DNA from: Desulfotignum sp.
GTDB taxonomy: Bacteria > Desulfobacterota > Desulfobacteria > Desulfobacterales > Desulfobacteraceae
Reading direction: 5' to 3'
NCBI GenBank assembly: GCA_011390695.1
Contig: JAABRW010000411.1
Coordinates: 1-10,543 of the forward strand
Length of the DNA stretch: 10,543 bases
A model generated the notes under the pieces. That model saw only the letters and a list, made by a program, of their open reading frames with translations. It did not search any database and had not been told where the DNA came from. Positions 1 through 7,802 of the stretch are shown piece by piece. Position numbers and translations under genes: made by a program. The number at the start of each line of letters is the position of its first letter. The stretch's first letter is position 1.

Positions 1-333
1 GGACAGGCACAGCATATTGGGGATATCAAAGGAAGCCGCCCCCAGGATATCGCTCTGCAGGGCCACCCGGTTTCTGTCCCGGGTCACCATCTGGAGTACC
101 GGTTCGATGCCCTGCAGTTTTAAATGGATGCAGGCGGCCAGAGAAGACATGCGGGTCATGGCGGTCTGATTGTCCGTGACATTCACCGCATCCACATGGT
201 CCTTGATGAGCAGGCCTTTTTTCTTGACCTCTTCCGCATCACTGCCCCTGGGCGGACCGCACTCGGAAGTAACCCCTAAGTGCCCTGCCTTTAACACGCG
301 TTCCAGCCTGCTGTTGCTCACATATTCGCTCAT
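1..333 (-). CDS. metF: Methylenetetrahydrofolate reductase MetF, 5' part only
   Basis: The first 111 codons of MetF are present; the gene runs off the left edge. MetF is a flavin-dependent TIM-barrel enzyme that interconverts 5,10-methylene-THF and 5-methyl-THF, the last folate step of the methyl branch of the Wood-Ljungdahl pathway (also used for methionine). The visible residues carry family landmarks: SECGPPRG near residues 21-28, DAVNVTDNQTA near 45-55, then EPVLQMVTRDRNR and ALQSDILGAA near 75-98. I translated this by hand from the reverse complement. The ATG (331-333) overlaps the metV stop as ATGA, and a GGGAGG ribosome site lies about 10 bases upstream inside metV, so translation is probably coupled. 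In this operon type MetF works as a subunit with MetV rather than as a free NADH-dependent enzyme; that part is inference from gene order and known acetogen MetVF complexes. Confidence 0.9.
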   Translation of the reverse strand, partial: MSEYVSNSRLERVLKAGHLGVTSECGPPRGSDAEEVKKKGLLIKDHVDAVNVTDNQTAMTRMSSLAACIHLKLQGIEPVLQMVTRDRNRVALQSDILGAASFDIPNMLCLS

Positions 334-998
334 ATCTTCACATCCTCCCTGGTTACGGTTCTGGGGCCGCCGGCCCGGTCAGTGGACCAGTCTTTTACAG
401 GGGCTACTTTCTCATAATCATCCATTTTGTCAAGGGCTTTCAACCGGTCGATGATCAGCTGCCAGGCACAGTCCGTGTCCTTGGAAATTTCACATTTGCC
501 GTTGGTGGACCCGCCGCAGGGTCCGTTCAGGACCCGCTTGGCACATCTGGATACCGGGCAGATGCCGCCGGTGCGCGCCAGCACACAGGTTCCGCAGGCC
601 TGGCACCGTTCGGTCCACAGGCCTCTGTCTTCATTGGCCCCCAGGCAGATGGTGTTCACACCGGGAAGCAATGGCGTGGTCAGGTATTTTTCCGCGGCAA
701 ACTGGACACCCACCCCGCAGGCCAGGGATACAACCGCATCATAGTCGTCAATAATATTCCTGATCTCCTCCAGGTATTCATGGTCACACTGGCGCTCCAG
801 GGTACGCTCGCCAATGGTCTTTTCCTGGCCCTGGGTCATGAAATACATCCTGAGCACCGATGCCAGTACCTCCACCTCTTTTTTACCCCCTGCCTCACAC
901 ACGGTGACACATTCGTTGCACCCCAGGATCAAGATCCGGTCAAAATCCTTGACTTCCTGGATAATTTCCTCAATGGGTTTTTTCTCTGCTATTATCAT
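330..998 (-). CDS. metV: MetV, zinc/iron-sulfur partner subunit of methylene-THF reductase
   Basis: A 222-aa protein matching the methylenetetrahydrofolate reductase C-terminal domain family (MetV). It is cysteine-rich: C27, C30 and C34 in GCNECVTVC; C71, C94 and C118 in the middle; then C132-x2-C135-x2-C138, C147, C152, C161, C169 and C177 in the C-terminal region RCQACGTC...GICPVSRC...GPCGGSTNGKC. Such proteins are known to carry zinc and [4Fe-4S] clusters and to pass electrons to the MetF flavin; assigning individual ligands here would be guesswork. The ATG (996-998) follows a GAGGTAA ribosome site. The gene begins 36 bases after the mvhD stop and overlaps metF by 4 bases, so it belongs to the hdrA operon and probably links the HdrA/MvhD electron module to MetF. 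It ends with TGA. Confidence 0.9.
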   Translation of the reverse strand: MIIAEKKPIEEIIQEVKDFDRILILGCNECVTVCEAGGKKEVEVLASVLRMYFMTQGQEKTIGERTLERQCDHEYLEEIRNIIDDYDAVVSLACGVGVQFAAEKYLTTPLLPGVNTICLGANEDRGLWTERCQACGTCVLARTGGICPVSRCAKRVLNGPCGGSTNGKCEISKDTDCAWQLIIDRLKALDKMDDYEKVAPVKDWSTDRAGGPRTVTREDVKI

Positions 999-1033
999 GG
1001 TTACCTCATCTTAGGTGGTTATTTGTTGTATTT

Positions 1034-1483
1034 TCAGGCAGCATCAGCCTTTTTTGACATGCGTTGCTTTGCCAGCTTTACAGGGCTTGGCCCCAGTTCT
1101 TTTATCCTGTTGACCATTTCCATGGAATACTGGGCAAACAAAGGACCTTCACCCGAAGACAGGTTGTACATTTTCACCCGCTCTCCGCCGACCCCGACCT
1201 TGTCCAGTATTCTGGCAGCCTGTTCAACCCGTTTTCTTGCCCGGAAATTGCCCTCGTTAAAGTGACAGTCCCCTTCCATACATCCCACTACATAAAGCCC
1301 GTCCGCCCCTTTTTCAAAGGCTCTCAGGATATGGATGATATCAATTTTCCCTGTGCAGGGAAGGCGCACAATTCTGAAATCTGTCGGGATCTTCAATCTC
1401 ATGGAACCTGCCAGGTCCGCAGCTGAATACCCTCAGTAATTGCAGCAGAACGCCAGTATCACCGGTTCAAATTCTTTTGTCAT
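1034..1483 (-). CDS. mvhD: MvhD/HdrD-type iron-sulfur subunit, selenoprotein (Sec17)
   Basis: This 149-aa MvhD family protein (methyl-viologen-reducing hydrogenase delta subunit) carries a [2Fe-2S] cluster and delivers electrons to HdrA in related complexes. The true start is the ATG at 1481-1483, which overlaps the hdrA stop as ATGA and follows a GGAGGGGG ribosome site inside hdrA. The frame contains a TGA at 1433-1435 (codon 17) within FCCNY-U-GYSAADLAG, where family members have Cys; the protein then continues into the conserved RLPCTGK (C43) and GCMEGDCH (C68, C73). C14-x2-U17 therefore forms the expected C-x-x-C position. If UGA is read as stop, only the last 122 residues, starting at Met28, are called and the N-terminal cluster motif is lost. 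Selenocysteine insertion is inferred from conservation on both sides of the codon and the hairpin after it. The methanococcal homologue VhuD is a known selenoprotein. Confidence 0.9.
1403..1418 (-). other. Candidate bacterial SECIS hairpin for the mvhD UGA
   Basis: In the mRNA sense, GGACCT and AGGTTCC pair around the 3-base loop GGC, giving a 6-bp stem with one bulged U on the 3' arm. The loop begins 20 bases after the UGA at 1433-1435 and starts with GG, fitting the usual bacterial rule (a G in the first two loop positions, loop roughly 16-37 bases from the UGA). The E. coli fdhF element also has a short stem, a bulged U and a GG loop at almost the same distance, though its bulge is on the 5' arm. 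The pairing was worked out by eye and not folded. Confidence 0.6.
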
Positions 1484-4400
1484 AATTCCCCCTCCAGCAG
1501 GGATTCCACCTTGCTGAGCAATGAGTCATCTTCGTACCAGTTAAGTTTTATGGTTTTGGCGGGACATTCAGAGGCACACACCCCGCATCCCTGGCACAGG
1601 GCCGGATCGATGTAGGAAACCCCCATCTCATTGATCACCGGCACATGGTAGGGACAGGACCGCACACACACCAGACAGGAAGCACAATGGGCCTGGTTGA
1701 CTTCGGCCACCACGGAAGACAGGGTCAGGTATTCCTGGGACAGGTATGTGGTAGCCCGGGAAGCTGCTGCCATGGCCTGGGCCACGGTTTCGGATATCAG
1801 TTTGGGGCCGTGGGCCGTGCCGCAGATGAACACCCCTTCGGTGCCCCCGTCCACCGGCCGGAGCTTGACATGGGCTTCCATGAAAAACCCTTCCGGGTTG
1901 CGCTGGGCTTTGATGATGGTGGACAATTCTTTGGTGTCGGCAGCGGTGACGCCGGCGGAAAGCACCACAATATCGGCTGCCGCCTCTATGTGCTGCCCCA
2001 GTACATGGTCCCGGAAGGTGACGGAAAGGTTACCCTCACTGTCTTTTTCCACTGCAGGCGGGTCATCCTGGCTGAACCGGGAAAAGATCACCCCCATGTT
2101 CCTTGCCTTGGTGTAGAACTCCTCCAGCATGGAATAGGTTCTCATGTCCCGGTACAGGATGAACACATCTGTATCCGGACTGGTTTCCTTGATGGCAATG
2201 GCGTTTTTCACGGCGTTCTGGCAGCAGACCCGGGAACAGTTGGGATTGGTCTCGTTTCTGGATCCCACGCACTGGATCATGATGACCCGGTCCGTATTTC
2301 CCATCTTTTGTTCCGCCAGCATGTCGGACAGTTCCAGCTGGGTGACCACGGATTCACTTTCGCTGTACAGGTATTCCGTGGGCTGGTATTCCGTGGCACC
2401 TGTTGCCACAATCATAACCCCATGATCGATCTTGCGCTGTTTCATGGAAGGGCCCACAAGGACTTCTGTTTTAAAATTGCCCTTATACCCACCGAACTCC
2501 ACCACAAGGGCCTGTTTGAGCACCTCGATCTGTTCGTGTGTTTCCACGGATTCCACAAGCTCTTTCACAAAGGTCTGGACATCATCTCCTTCAATGGTAT
2601 GGTGCAGCCGCCTGCCCAGACCGCCGAGGGTATCTTCTTTTTCCAGCAGGGTCACATGAAATCCCTGGTCAGCCAGGCCTTTGGCCGCAGTCATGCCGGC
2701 GATCCCCCCGCCCAGGACCAGGGCCTTGTCAATAATGGAAATGCGTTTGTCATGCAAAGGTCCCAAAGTGCTGACCCTTGCCACAGCCATGCGGATGAGA
2801 TCCTTGGCCTTGGCAGTGGCTTTTTCCGGTTCATGAAAATGCATCCAGGAATCCTGGTTCCTGATATTGGCCATTTCAAACAAATATTTATTCAGGCCGG
2901 CCTCTTCCAGGGTGTCCATGAAAATACCCTCATGGGTTTTGGGGGTACAGGATGCCACCACCACCCGGTTGAGCTGGTGCTCGTTGATGAGTTCCTTAAT
3001 GGATACCTGGGTGTCCTGGGAACAGGTGAACAGGTTTTCACCGGTATACACCACATTGGGAAGGTTTTTGGTATAGGCTTCCACCTCTTCCACATCAATG
3101 ACCCCGGCAATATTGATGCCGCATTTGCACACAAACACCCCCACCCGGGGTTCTTCTCCCAGCACATCCCGCTCTTCGGGCATGGACACGGTTCTGGTCA
3201 GGGTGTGCCGGGCAGGTGACAGGTTTCTGCCTGCTGCACAGGCTGCACCCGAGGCTTCGGTCACCGAAGCGGGAATATCTTTGGGGCCCTGGAAAGAGCC
3301 TGACACAAACACACCGGGACGGCTGGTCTCCAGGGGATTGAAGGTACTGGTTTTCACAAAGTTATAGGGATTGAGGGCAACCCCGATACGGTTGGCCAGA
3401 TCCACGCTTTCCTTGGGAATGGTCAGCCCCACGGACAAAATGACCATGTCAAACACTTCCTGCTGCATGGTGCCTGCCTCATCCACATAATTGAGGATGA
3501 GGTTGTCGGTGCCCGGTTCCTCCACCACGGAATGGATCCGGGATTTGACAAACCTTACCCCTTCCTGGTCAGCAGCCCTGCGGTAATATTTTTCATAGTC
3601 TTTGCCGAATGTCCGCATATCCATGTTGAAGATGGCGGCATCCAGTTCTTTTTCCGAATGCTCCTTGGCGATCATGGCATCTTTGATGGCATACATGCAG
3701 CACACCGAAGAGCAGTACCCGTTGCCGCACCGGTTGGTATCCCTGGAACCGATGCACTGGAGCCAGGCGATTTTCTCGGGTTCTTTTTCATCAGAGGGCC
3801 GGACCAGATGTCCCATGGTGGGACCGCCGGCAGACAGAATCCGCTCAAACTCCAGGGATGTCATGACATTTTTGGACCGTTTGTACATATAGGTGTCATC
3901 CATGCCCGAAGGATCAAAGGTGGTGGCACCTGTGGTCATGATCACCGAGCCCACGTTGACATCCCGGACCACCGGCACCTGGTCATGGTCCACAGCTCCG
4001 GCAAGGCACACCTCCACACACTGGTAACACTCGGAACAGATGCCGCAGGAAAGACACCGGGCCGCTTCCCGGTCAATGAGTTCTTTGGCCAGGGCCAGGG
4101 TAACTTCCTTGAAATTGCCCTTTCTTTGTGTCACCGGCAGCTTTTCCGGTGTCACCCGGTCTATCTGCGGCACATTATCGATTTCCGGTTTTTCAAAATC
4201 CCAGGATTTTTCTCTGCCCTCGGCCAGGTCCAGGCCGTTGATATACCGGTGAATACTTTCTGCCGCAGTCTTGCCCGATGCCACCGCATCCACAACGGAT
4301 TTGGGGCCGTAAAAGGCATCTCCACCGGCAAACACCCACTCAACAGGAGTCTGCAGGGTCACAGGATCTGCCTCATATCCCCCCGGAGGGGTCAGGGCAA

Positions 4401-5928
4401 TGCCCTGGTCTTTGGCAAAGCCGGTCTCTCCCATCTGGCCGATGGCCACAATCACGGTATCTGCTTCATGGGTGATCAGCTGGCAGTCATCGTACTGGGG
4501 ATTGAACCGGCCGTTTTCATCAAACACTGCGGTACATTCCTGAAAAGAGACCTCGGTGACCTTTCCCTCATCATCACCATAAAACCGCAGCGGCCCTTTG
4601 CTGTTTACAATATTGACCTTTTCTTCCAGGGCCTCTTCGATCTCATAATCCCAGGCCGGCATCTCTTCTCTTTTTTCCAGGCACACCATGGTGACATCCT
4701 CGGATCCCAGGCGCTGTGCAGTCAATGCCACGTCCACGGCCACGTTACCGCCGCCGATGACAATGGTTTTGCCGGAAAGTTTGTCCGCTTTGCCCATGGC
4801 AGCATCCCGCAGAAATGTGGTGCCGGCAAGAACCCCTTTCAGGTCTTCTCCTTTGACACCCAGAGACCGGGACCCGTGCAGGCCCGTGGCCATGAAAACC
4901 GATGCAAACCCCTCTTTTTTCAGGCTGTCCAGGGTGATGTCTGTACCGAATTCCACCCCGGTCTTGATCTCCACCCCCAAAGCTTCGATCACGGCAATCT
5001 CTTTTTCCAGCTCCGCCTTGGGCAGCCGGTATTCTGGAATGCCCACGGCCATCATGCCGCCTTTTACCGGGAGTTTTTCATACACCGTGACCCCGTACCC
5101 CTTCTGGGCCAGGTAATAGGCTGCGGTGAGACCGGCAGGACCGGAACCCACAACAGCCACTTTTTCATCTCTTTTTTCTGCAATGTCCGGGACCCAGGCA
5201 GATTCCTGCTCAAAATCAAGGTCTGCCAGAAACCGGTGCAGATACTGGATGGCCAGGGGCTGGTCTGCATCACCTCTGGTACACACCGCTTCACAGGGGT
5301 GGTGACATACCCGGCCGCAGGACCCGGGAAACGGGTGTTCCTGCTTGAACAGTTTCAACGCCTCTGCATATTTTTCCTGCTGCATCAGGGCAATGAATCC
5401 CTGGATGGACACATGGGCAGGACAGGTAGCTTTACAGGGCGCAACAGAGCGTTTGGATATGCCAAAGGCCCCGGGAATGGCCTGTTCATACTGCTTAAAA
5501 ATGGCTTTGCGCTGGTTGAGCCCTTCATTGTGCTCACTGGGGGTATCCACCGGACACACTTTGGTGCATTCCCCGCAGGAGGTACACTTGGATATATCGA
5601 CAAATCGCGGTTTTTCTTTTATTCTGGCCGTGAAATTTCCCTGTTCACCATCCAGTTCCAGAAGTTCTGTATTTGTCAACAACTCTATGTTCAGATGCCG
5701 GCCGACCTCGACCAGTTTGGGTGAGATCACTCACATGGTGCAGTCATTGGTCGGAAATGTCTTGTCCAGCCGGGCCATCATACCGCCGATGGCGTATGAT
5801 TTTTCAACCAGATAGACATAATAGCCTGAATTGGCCAGGTCAATGGCAGACTGCATACCTGCAATCCCGCCACCAAGGACCATGACAGACCCCACAGGGT
5901 CGTTGTTTGGTGTCACCTTCTGCGTCAT
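1480..5928 (-). CDS. hdrA: Composite HdrA-GltD-HdrA flavin/iron-sulfur oxidoreductase, selenoprotein (Sec66)
   Basis: 1482 aa, cytoplasmic. Order: FAD fold (GGGIAG 19-24); loop NDCTM-U-VISPKLV with C63-x2-Sec66; ferredoxin motif [12 protein letters not shown] 115-126; a GltD-like module of about 165-560 with cysteines 165, 169, 204, 208, 212 and 216, an FAD fold (VVGSGPAG 259-266), an NADPH fold (GGGNVAVD 392-399) and AGGDAFYGP 534-542; six-Cys motif 625-641; LQCIGSRD 723-730 and a CC pair near 743; a second HdrA unit from about 929 ([12 protein letters not shown]) with GGGIAG 1073-1078 and QCVGSRN; two ferredoxin motifs at 1415-1426 and 1445-1456. The in-frame TGA at 5731-5733 sits where most HdrA have Cys, and methanococcal HdrA is a known selenoprotein. 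The ATG at 5926-5928 is chosen because AGGAGG lies 8 bases upstream; a TTG two codons earlier is too close to it. Expected role: flavin-based electron transfer, perhaps bifurcation, between NAD(P)H, ferredoxin and MvhD/MetVF; direction and partners are inferred. No hdrBC is nearby. Confidence 0.92.
5698..5715 (-). other. Candidate bacterial SECIS hairpin for the hdrA UGA
   Basis: In the mRNA sense, CTGGTC pairs with GGCCGG (6 bp including two G-U pairs) around the 6-base loop GAGGTC. The loop starts 21 bases after the UGA at 5731-5733 and its first base is G, which fits the bacterial SECIS rules. The stem lies inside the codons for KLVEVGR, so it must serve both as recoding signal and as coding sequence. 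The pairing was found by eye; G-U pairs make it moderately stable only. Confidence 0.5.
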
Positions 5929-6232
5929 TATCAAAACCTCCTAACCGTTTATTATCGCCCGTGGGCGTTAAGCTGTGGCGCCTGATATTTTCAGTTTTTT
6001 TGTCACATGCGCGGCAGGTGACGGAAAAAGCCCGTAAAAAAGGACGTCACGCCATTAAATTTCCCCCGCCTTTAAGTAAAAAAAAGGCCTTTTTTTGTCA
6101 ACAATTATTTAATTTACACCTGGTTATCACTTTTTTACATCCCCGGGTCCGGGGTTTAAAAACATATCCGGTGCAATATCCATTACTTTAGAAACCATGT
6201 ATCCCGGTTTTATTCCCGCAAAAAACCACAGC
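5929..6232 (-). promoter_or_regulatory. Leader/promoter region of the hdrA operon (304 bases without a gene)
   Basis: On the minus strand the hdrA start is preceded by a perfect AGGAGG (5937-5942). A possible promoter has TTGACA at 6096-6101 and, 17 bases on, a poor -10 TACTTA at 6073-6078; it would give a leader of roughly 140 bases. That leader holds a GC-rich palindrome CGCCCGTGGGCG (5956-5967) and three alternating half-sites: GTGACG (6045-6050), CGTCAC (6018-6023) and GTGAC (6002-6006). A palindrome A7-GGCC-T7 lies in the promoter spacer (6078-6095). Further upstream is the perfect inverted repeat CCCCGG-GT-CCGGGG (6141-6154), which has no U-tract in the minus-strand sense, so I do not call it a terminator for the upstream permease gene. 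I see no coding potential here. Confidence 0.4.
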
Positions 6233-7747
6233 TTATCCGGCAATTTCAAGATGGCGGCTGCAATACCATACCAGTACCAGCACAGGCAGCCCCATCAGGG
6301 TGGTCAATAAAAAAAAGGCCGGGTATCCTGCAGCATCGACAATGGTACCGGAATACCCGCCAAACACTTTGGGCACCAGGGTCATCAAAGAACTGAACAC
6401 CGCATACTGCATTGCTGTGAACCGGATGCTGGTCAAACTGGACAAAAAGGCCACAAATGCAGCGCTGGCAAGTCCTGCAGCCAGATTATCCGCTGCGATC
6501 ACCAGATACAAAAGGGCCAGATTATGCCCGGCAAACGCCAGGACCATGAACAAAAGGTTGGTGGCGGATGCCAGCAGGGCACCCAGAAACAGAATCCGGA
6601 TCACCCCGTAGCGGATGGAGAGAATGCCGCCGGCAAATCCGCCGGCAAGGGTCATGAAAAGCCCGAATGTTTTCACCACACTGGCGATCTGGGTTTTGGA
6701 AAACCCCAGATCCTGATAAAAAACATTGGATATGACCCCCAGAACAATATCGGATATCCGGTACAGACCGATGAGTGCCAGGATCATCCAGGCAAGAGAA
6801 AGCCTGTATCTGCTGAAAAAGTCGAGAACCGGGGCCACGTAGCTGGCAGTCACCATTTTTTCATTCACAAGCCTGGCTGTCATACAGATTTTGCCCACCA
6901 TGGCTGCCGCAACAAGCCCTGCCGCCAGACGGAAGCACTCCACCAGAAACCCTGCCAGGGTCGGGTTGTTCAGCCACTGCGCCAGCTGTGCTTTCACATC
7001 ACTGGTGATCCGGCCCGTAAAATAAAAAGTTACAATAAAGGCAGCCACTGCCAGACCGAACAGGGCCAGGCCGGTCAGGTAATCCTTTGAACTGTAAGCA
7101 TCTGCCGGATTATAATCTGAGTCCGGCTCGTCAATGACCAGGGCTGTGATTATGCCCACCAGCATCAGACCTGCCATGATGCAGTAGGTGGCCTGCCAGG
7201 CCTCAAACCGGTAACTTCCCTTTGCCGATCCAAACCACTCCGCCAGAATCAGGGCCCCTGCCCCGGCCACCAGCATGCCGATACGGTAGCCCCCGATATA
7301 GGCGGAGGCCATCATGGCCTGGAGATCAACTGCGGCAGATTCGATGCGGTAGGCATCAATGGCAATATCCTGGGTTGCCGACGAAAACCCCAGCAAAACC
7401 GCTGCCATTGCCATGAAAACCAGCGGATGGTATCCTGATCCCGGATCTGTGAATGCCATCCATAAAATAGCCCCCACAATCCCGGTCTGGGCCGCCAGAA
7501 TCCAGCTTCTCCGCCTCCCCAGCTTGCGGGTCAACCAGGGGATGGGCATCTGGTCCACCAGGGGGGCCCAGACAAACTTGAAAGAATACCCGAGCGCTGC
7601 CCAGGAAAAAAAGGTTACAGCAGACCGTTGAACCCCGGCTTCCCTGAGCCACAAAGAAAGCGAGGAAAAAATCAGCAGAATGGGCAGCCCGGCGCAAAAT
7701 CCGAAAAACAGCATGGTAACCACCCGGGGATGGAAAAAGGCGTGCAT
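6233..7747 (-). CDS. AmpG-like major facilitator permease (muropeptide transporter family)
   Basis: A 504-aa integral membrane protein of the major facilitator superfamily that resembles AmpG. The first helix region reads MLFFGFCAGLPILL, followed by the AmpG-like SWAALGYSFKFVWAPLVD (PLVD at 62-65) and the charged loop RKLGRRRSW near 74-82. The C-terminal half has GVISNVFYQDLGFSKTQI and a family-typical VFGGYSGTIVDAAGYPAFF near the end. About 12-14 hydrophobic segments are visible, with a polar central linker (DEPDSDYNPADAYSSKDY). AmpG carries GlcNAc-anhydroMurNAc peptides across the inner membrane for cell-wall recycling; in Desulfobacterota the substrate is unproven, so no symbol is given. 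The frame is open from a GTG at 7834, overlapping the upstream gene by 32 bases, but family alignment favours the ATG at 7745-7747; neither start has a good ribosome site. It ends with TAA and lies 304 bases before hdrA, probably a separate unit. Confidence 0.8.
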   Translation of the reverse strand: MHAFFHPRVVTMLFFGFCAGLPILLIFSSLSLWLREAGVQRSAVTFFSWAALGYSFKFVWAPLVDQMPIPWLTRKLGRRRSWILAAQTGIVGAILWMAFTDPGSGYHPLVFMAMAAVLLGFSSATQDIAIDAYRIESAAVDLQAMMASAYIGGYRIGMLVAGAGALILAEWFGSAKGSYRFEAWQATYCIMAGLMLVGIITALVIDEPDSDYNPADAYSSKDYLTGLALFGLAVAAFIVTFYFTGRITSDVKAQLAQWLNNPTLAGFLVECFRLAAGLVAAAMVGKICMTARLVNEKMVTASYVAPVLDFFSRYRLSLAWMILALIGLYRISDIVLGVISNVFYQDLGFSKTQIASVVKTFGLFMTLAGGFAGGILSIRYGVIRILFLGALLASATNLLFMVLAFAGHNLALLYLVIAADNLAAGLASAAFVAFLSSLTSIRFTAMQYAVFSSLMTLVPKVFGGYSGTIVDAAGYPAFFLLTTLMGLPVLVLVWYCSRHLEIAG

Positions 7748-7802
7748 GGCTTTGCGCCATCTGTTTTCGATATGGTTCTTTTCTGCAAAAGAACCCGGCT
7801 GT

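Noticed and set aside
1645..3219. A 524-codon plus-strand open frame antisense to the 3' half of hdrA
   Set aside because: Same composition bias, no family motifs, and it lies wholly within the conserved second HdrA unit on the other strand.
3532..5724. A 730-codon plus-strand open frame antisense to hdrA
   Set aside because: Its translation is rich in His, Gly and Phe with no recognisable domain, while the opposite strand encodes clear HdrA and GltD motifs throughout. It is a shadow of a GC-biased gene.
5731..5733. Reading the hdrA TGA as a nonsense mutation (pseudogene) or as a boundary between two genes
   Set aside because: The frame is unchanged, the flanking residues match HdrA on both sides, the position is a conserved Cys, and a second gene in the same operon shows the same pattern. 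Selenocysteine explains both cases better.
6141..6154. CCCCGG-GT-CCGGGG as an intrinsic terminator of the AmpG-like gene
   Set aside because: In the minus-strand sense it is followed by ATGTAAAAAAG, with no U-tract; the two-base spacer also makes a strained loop.
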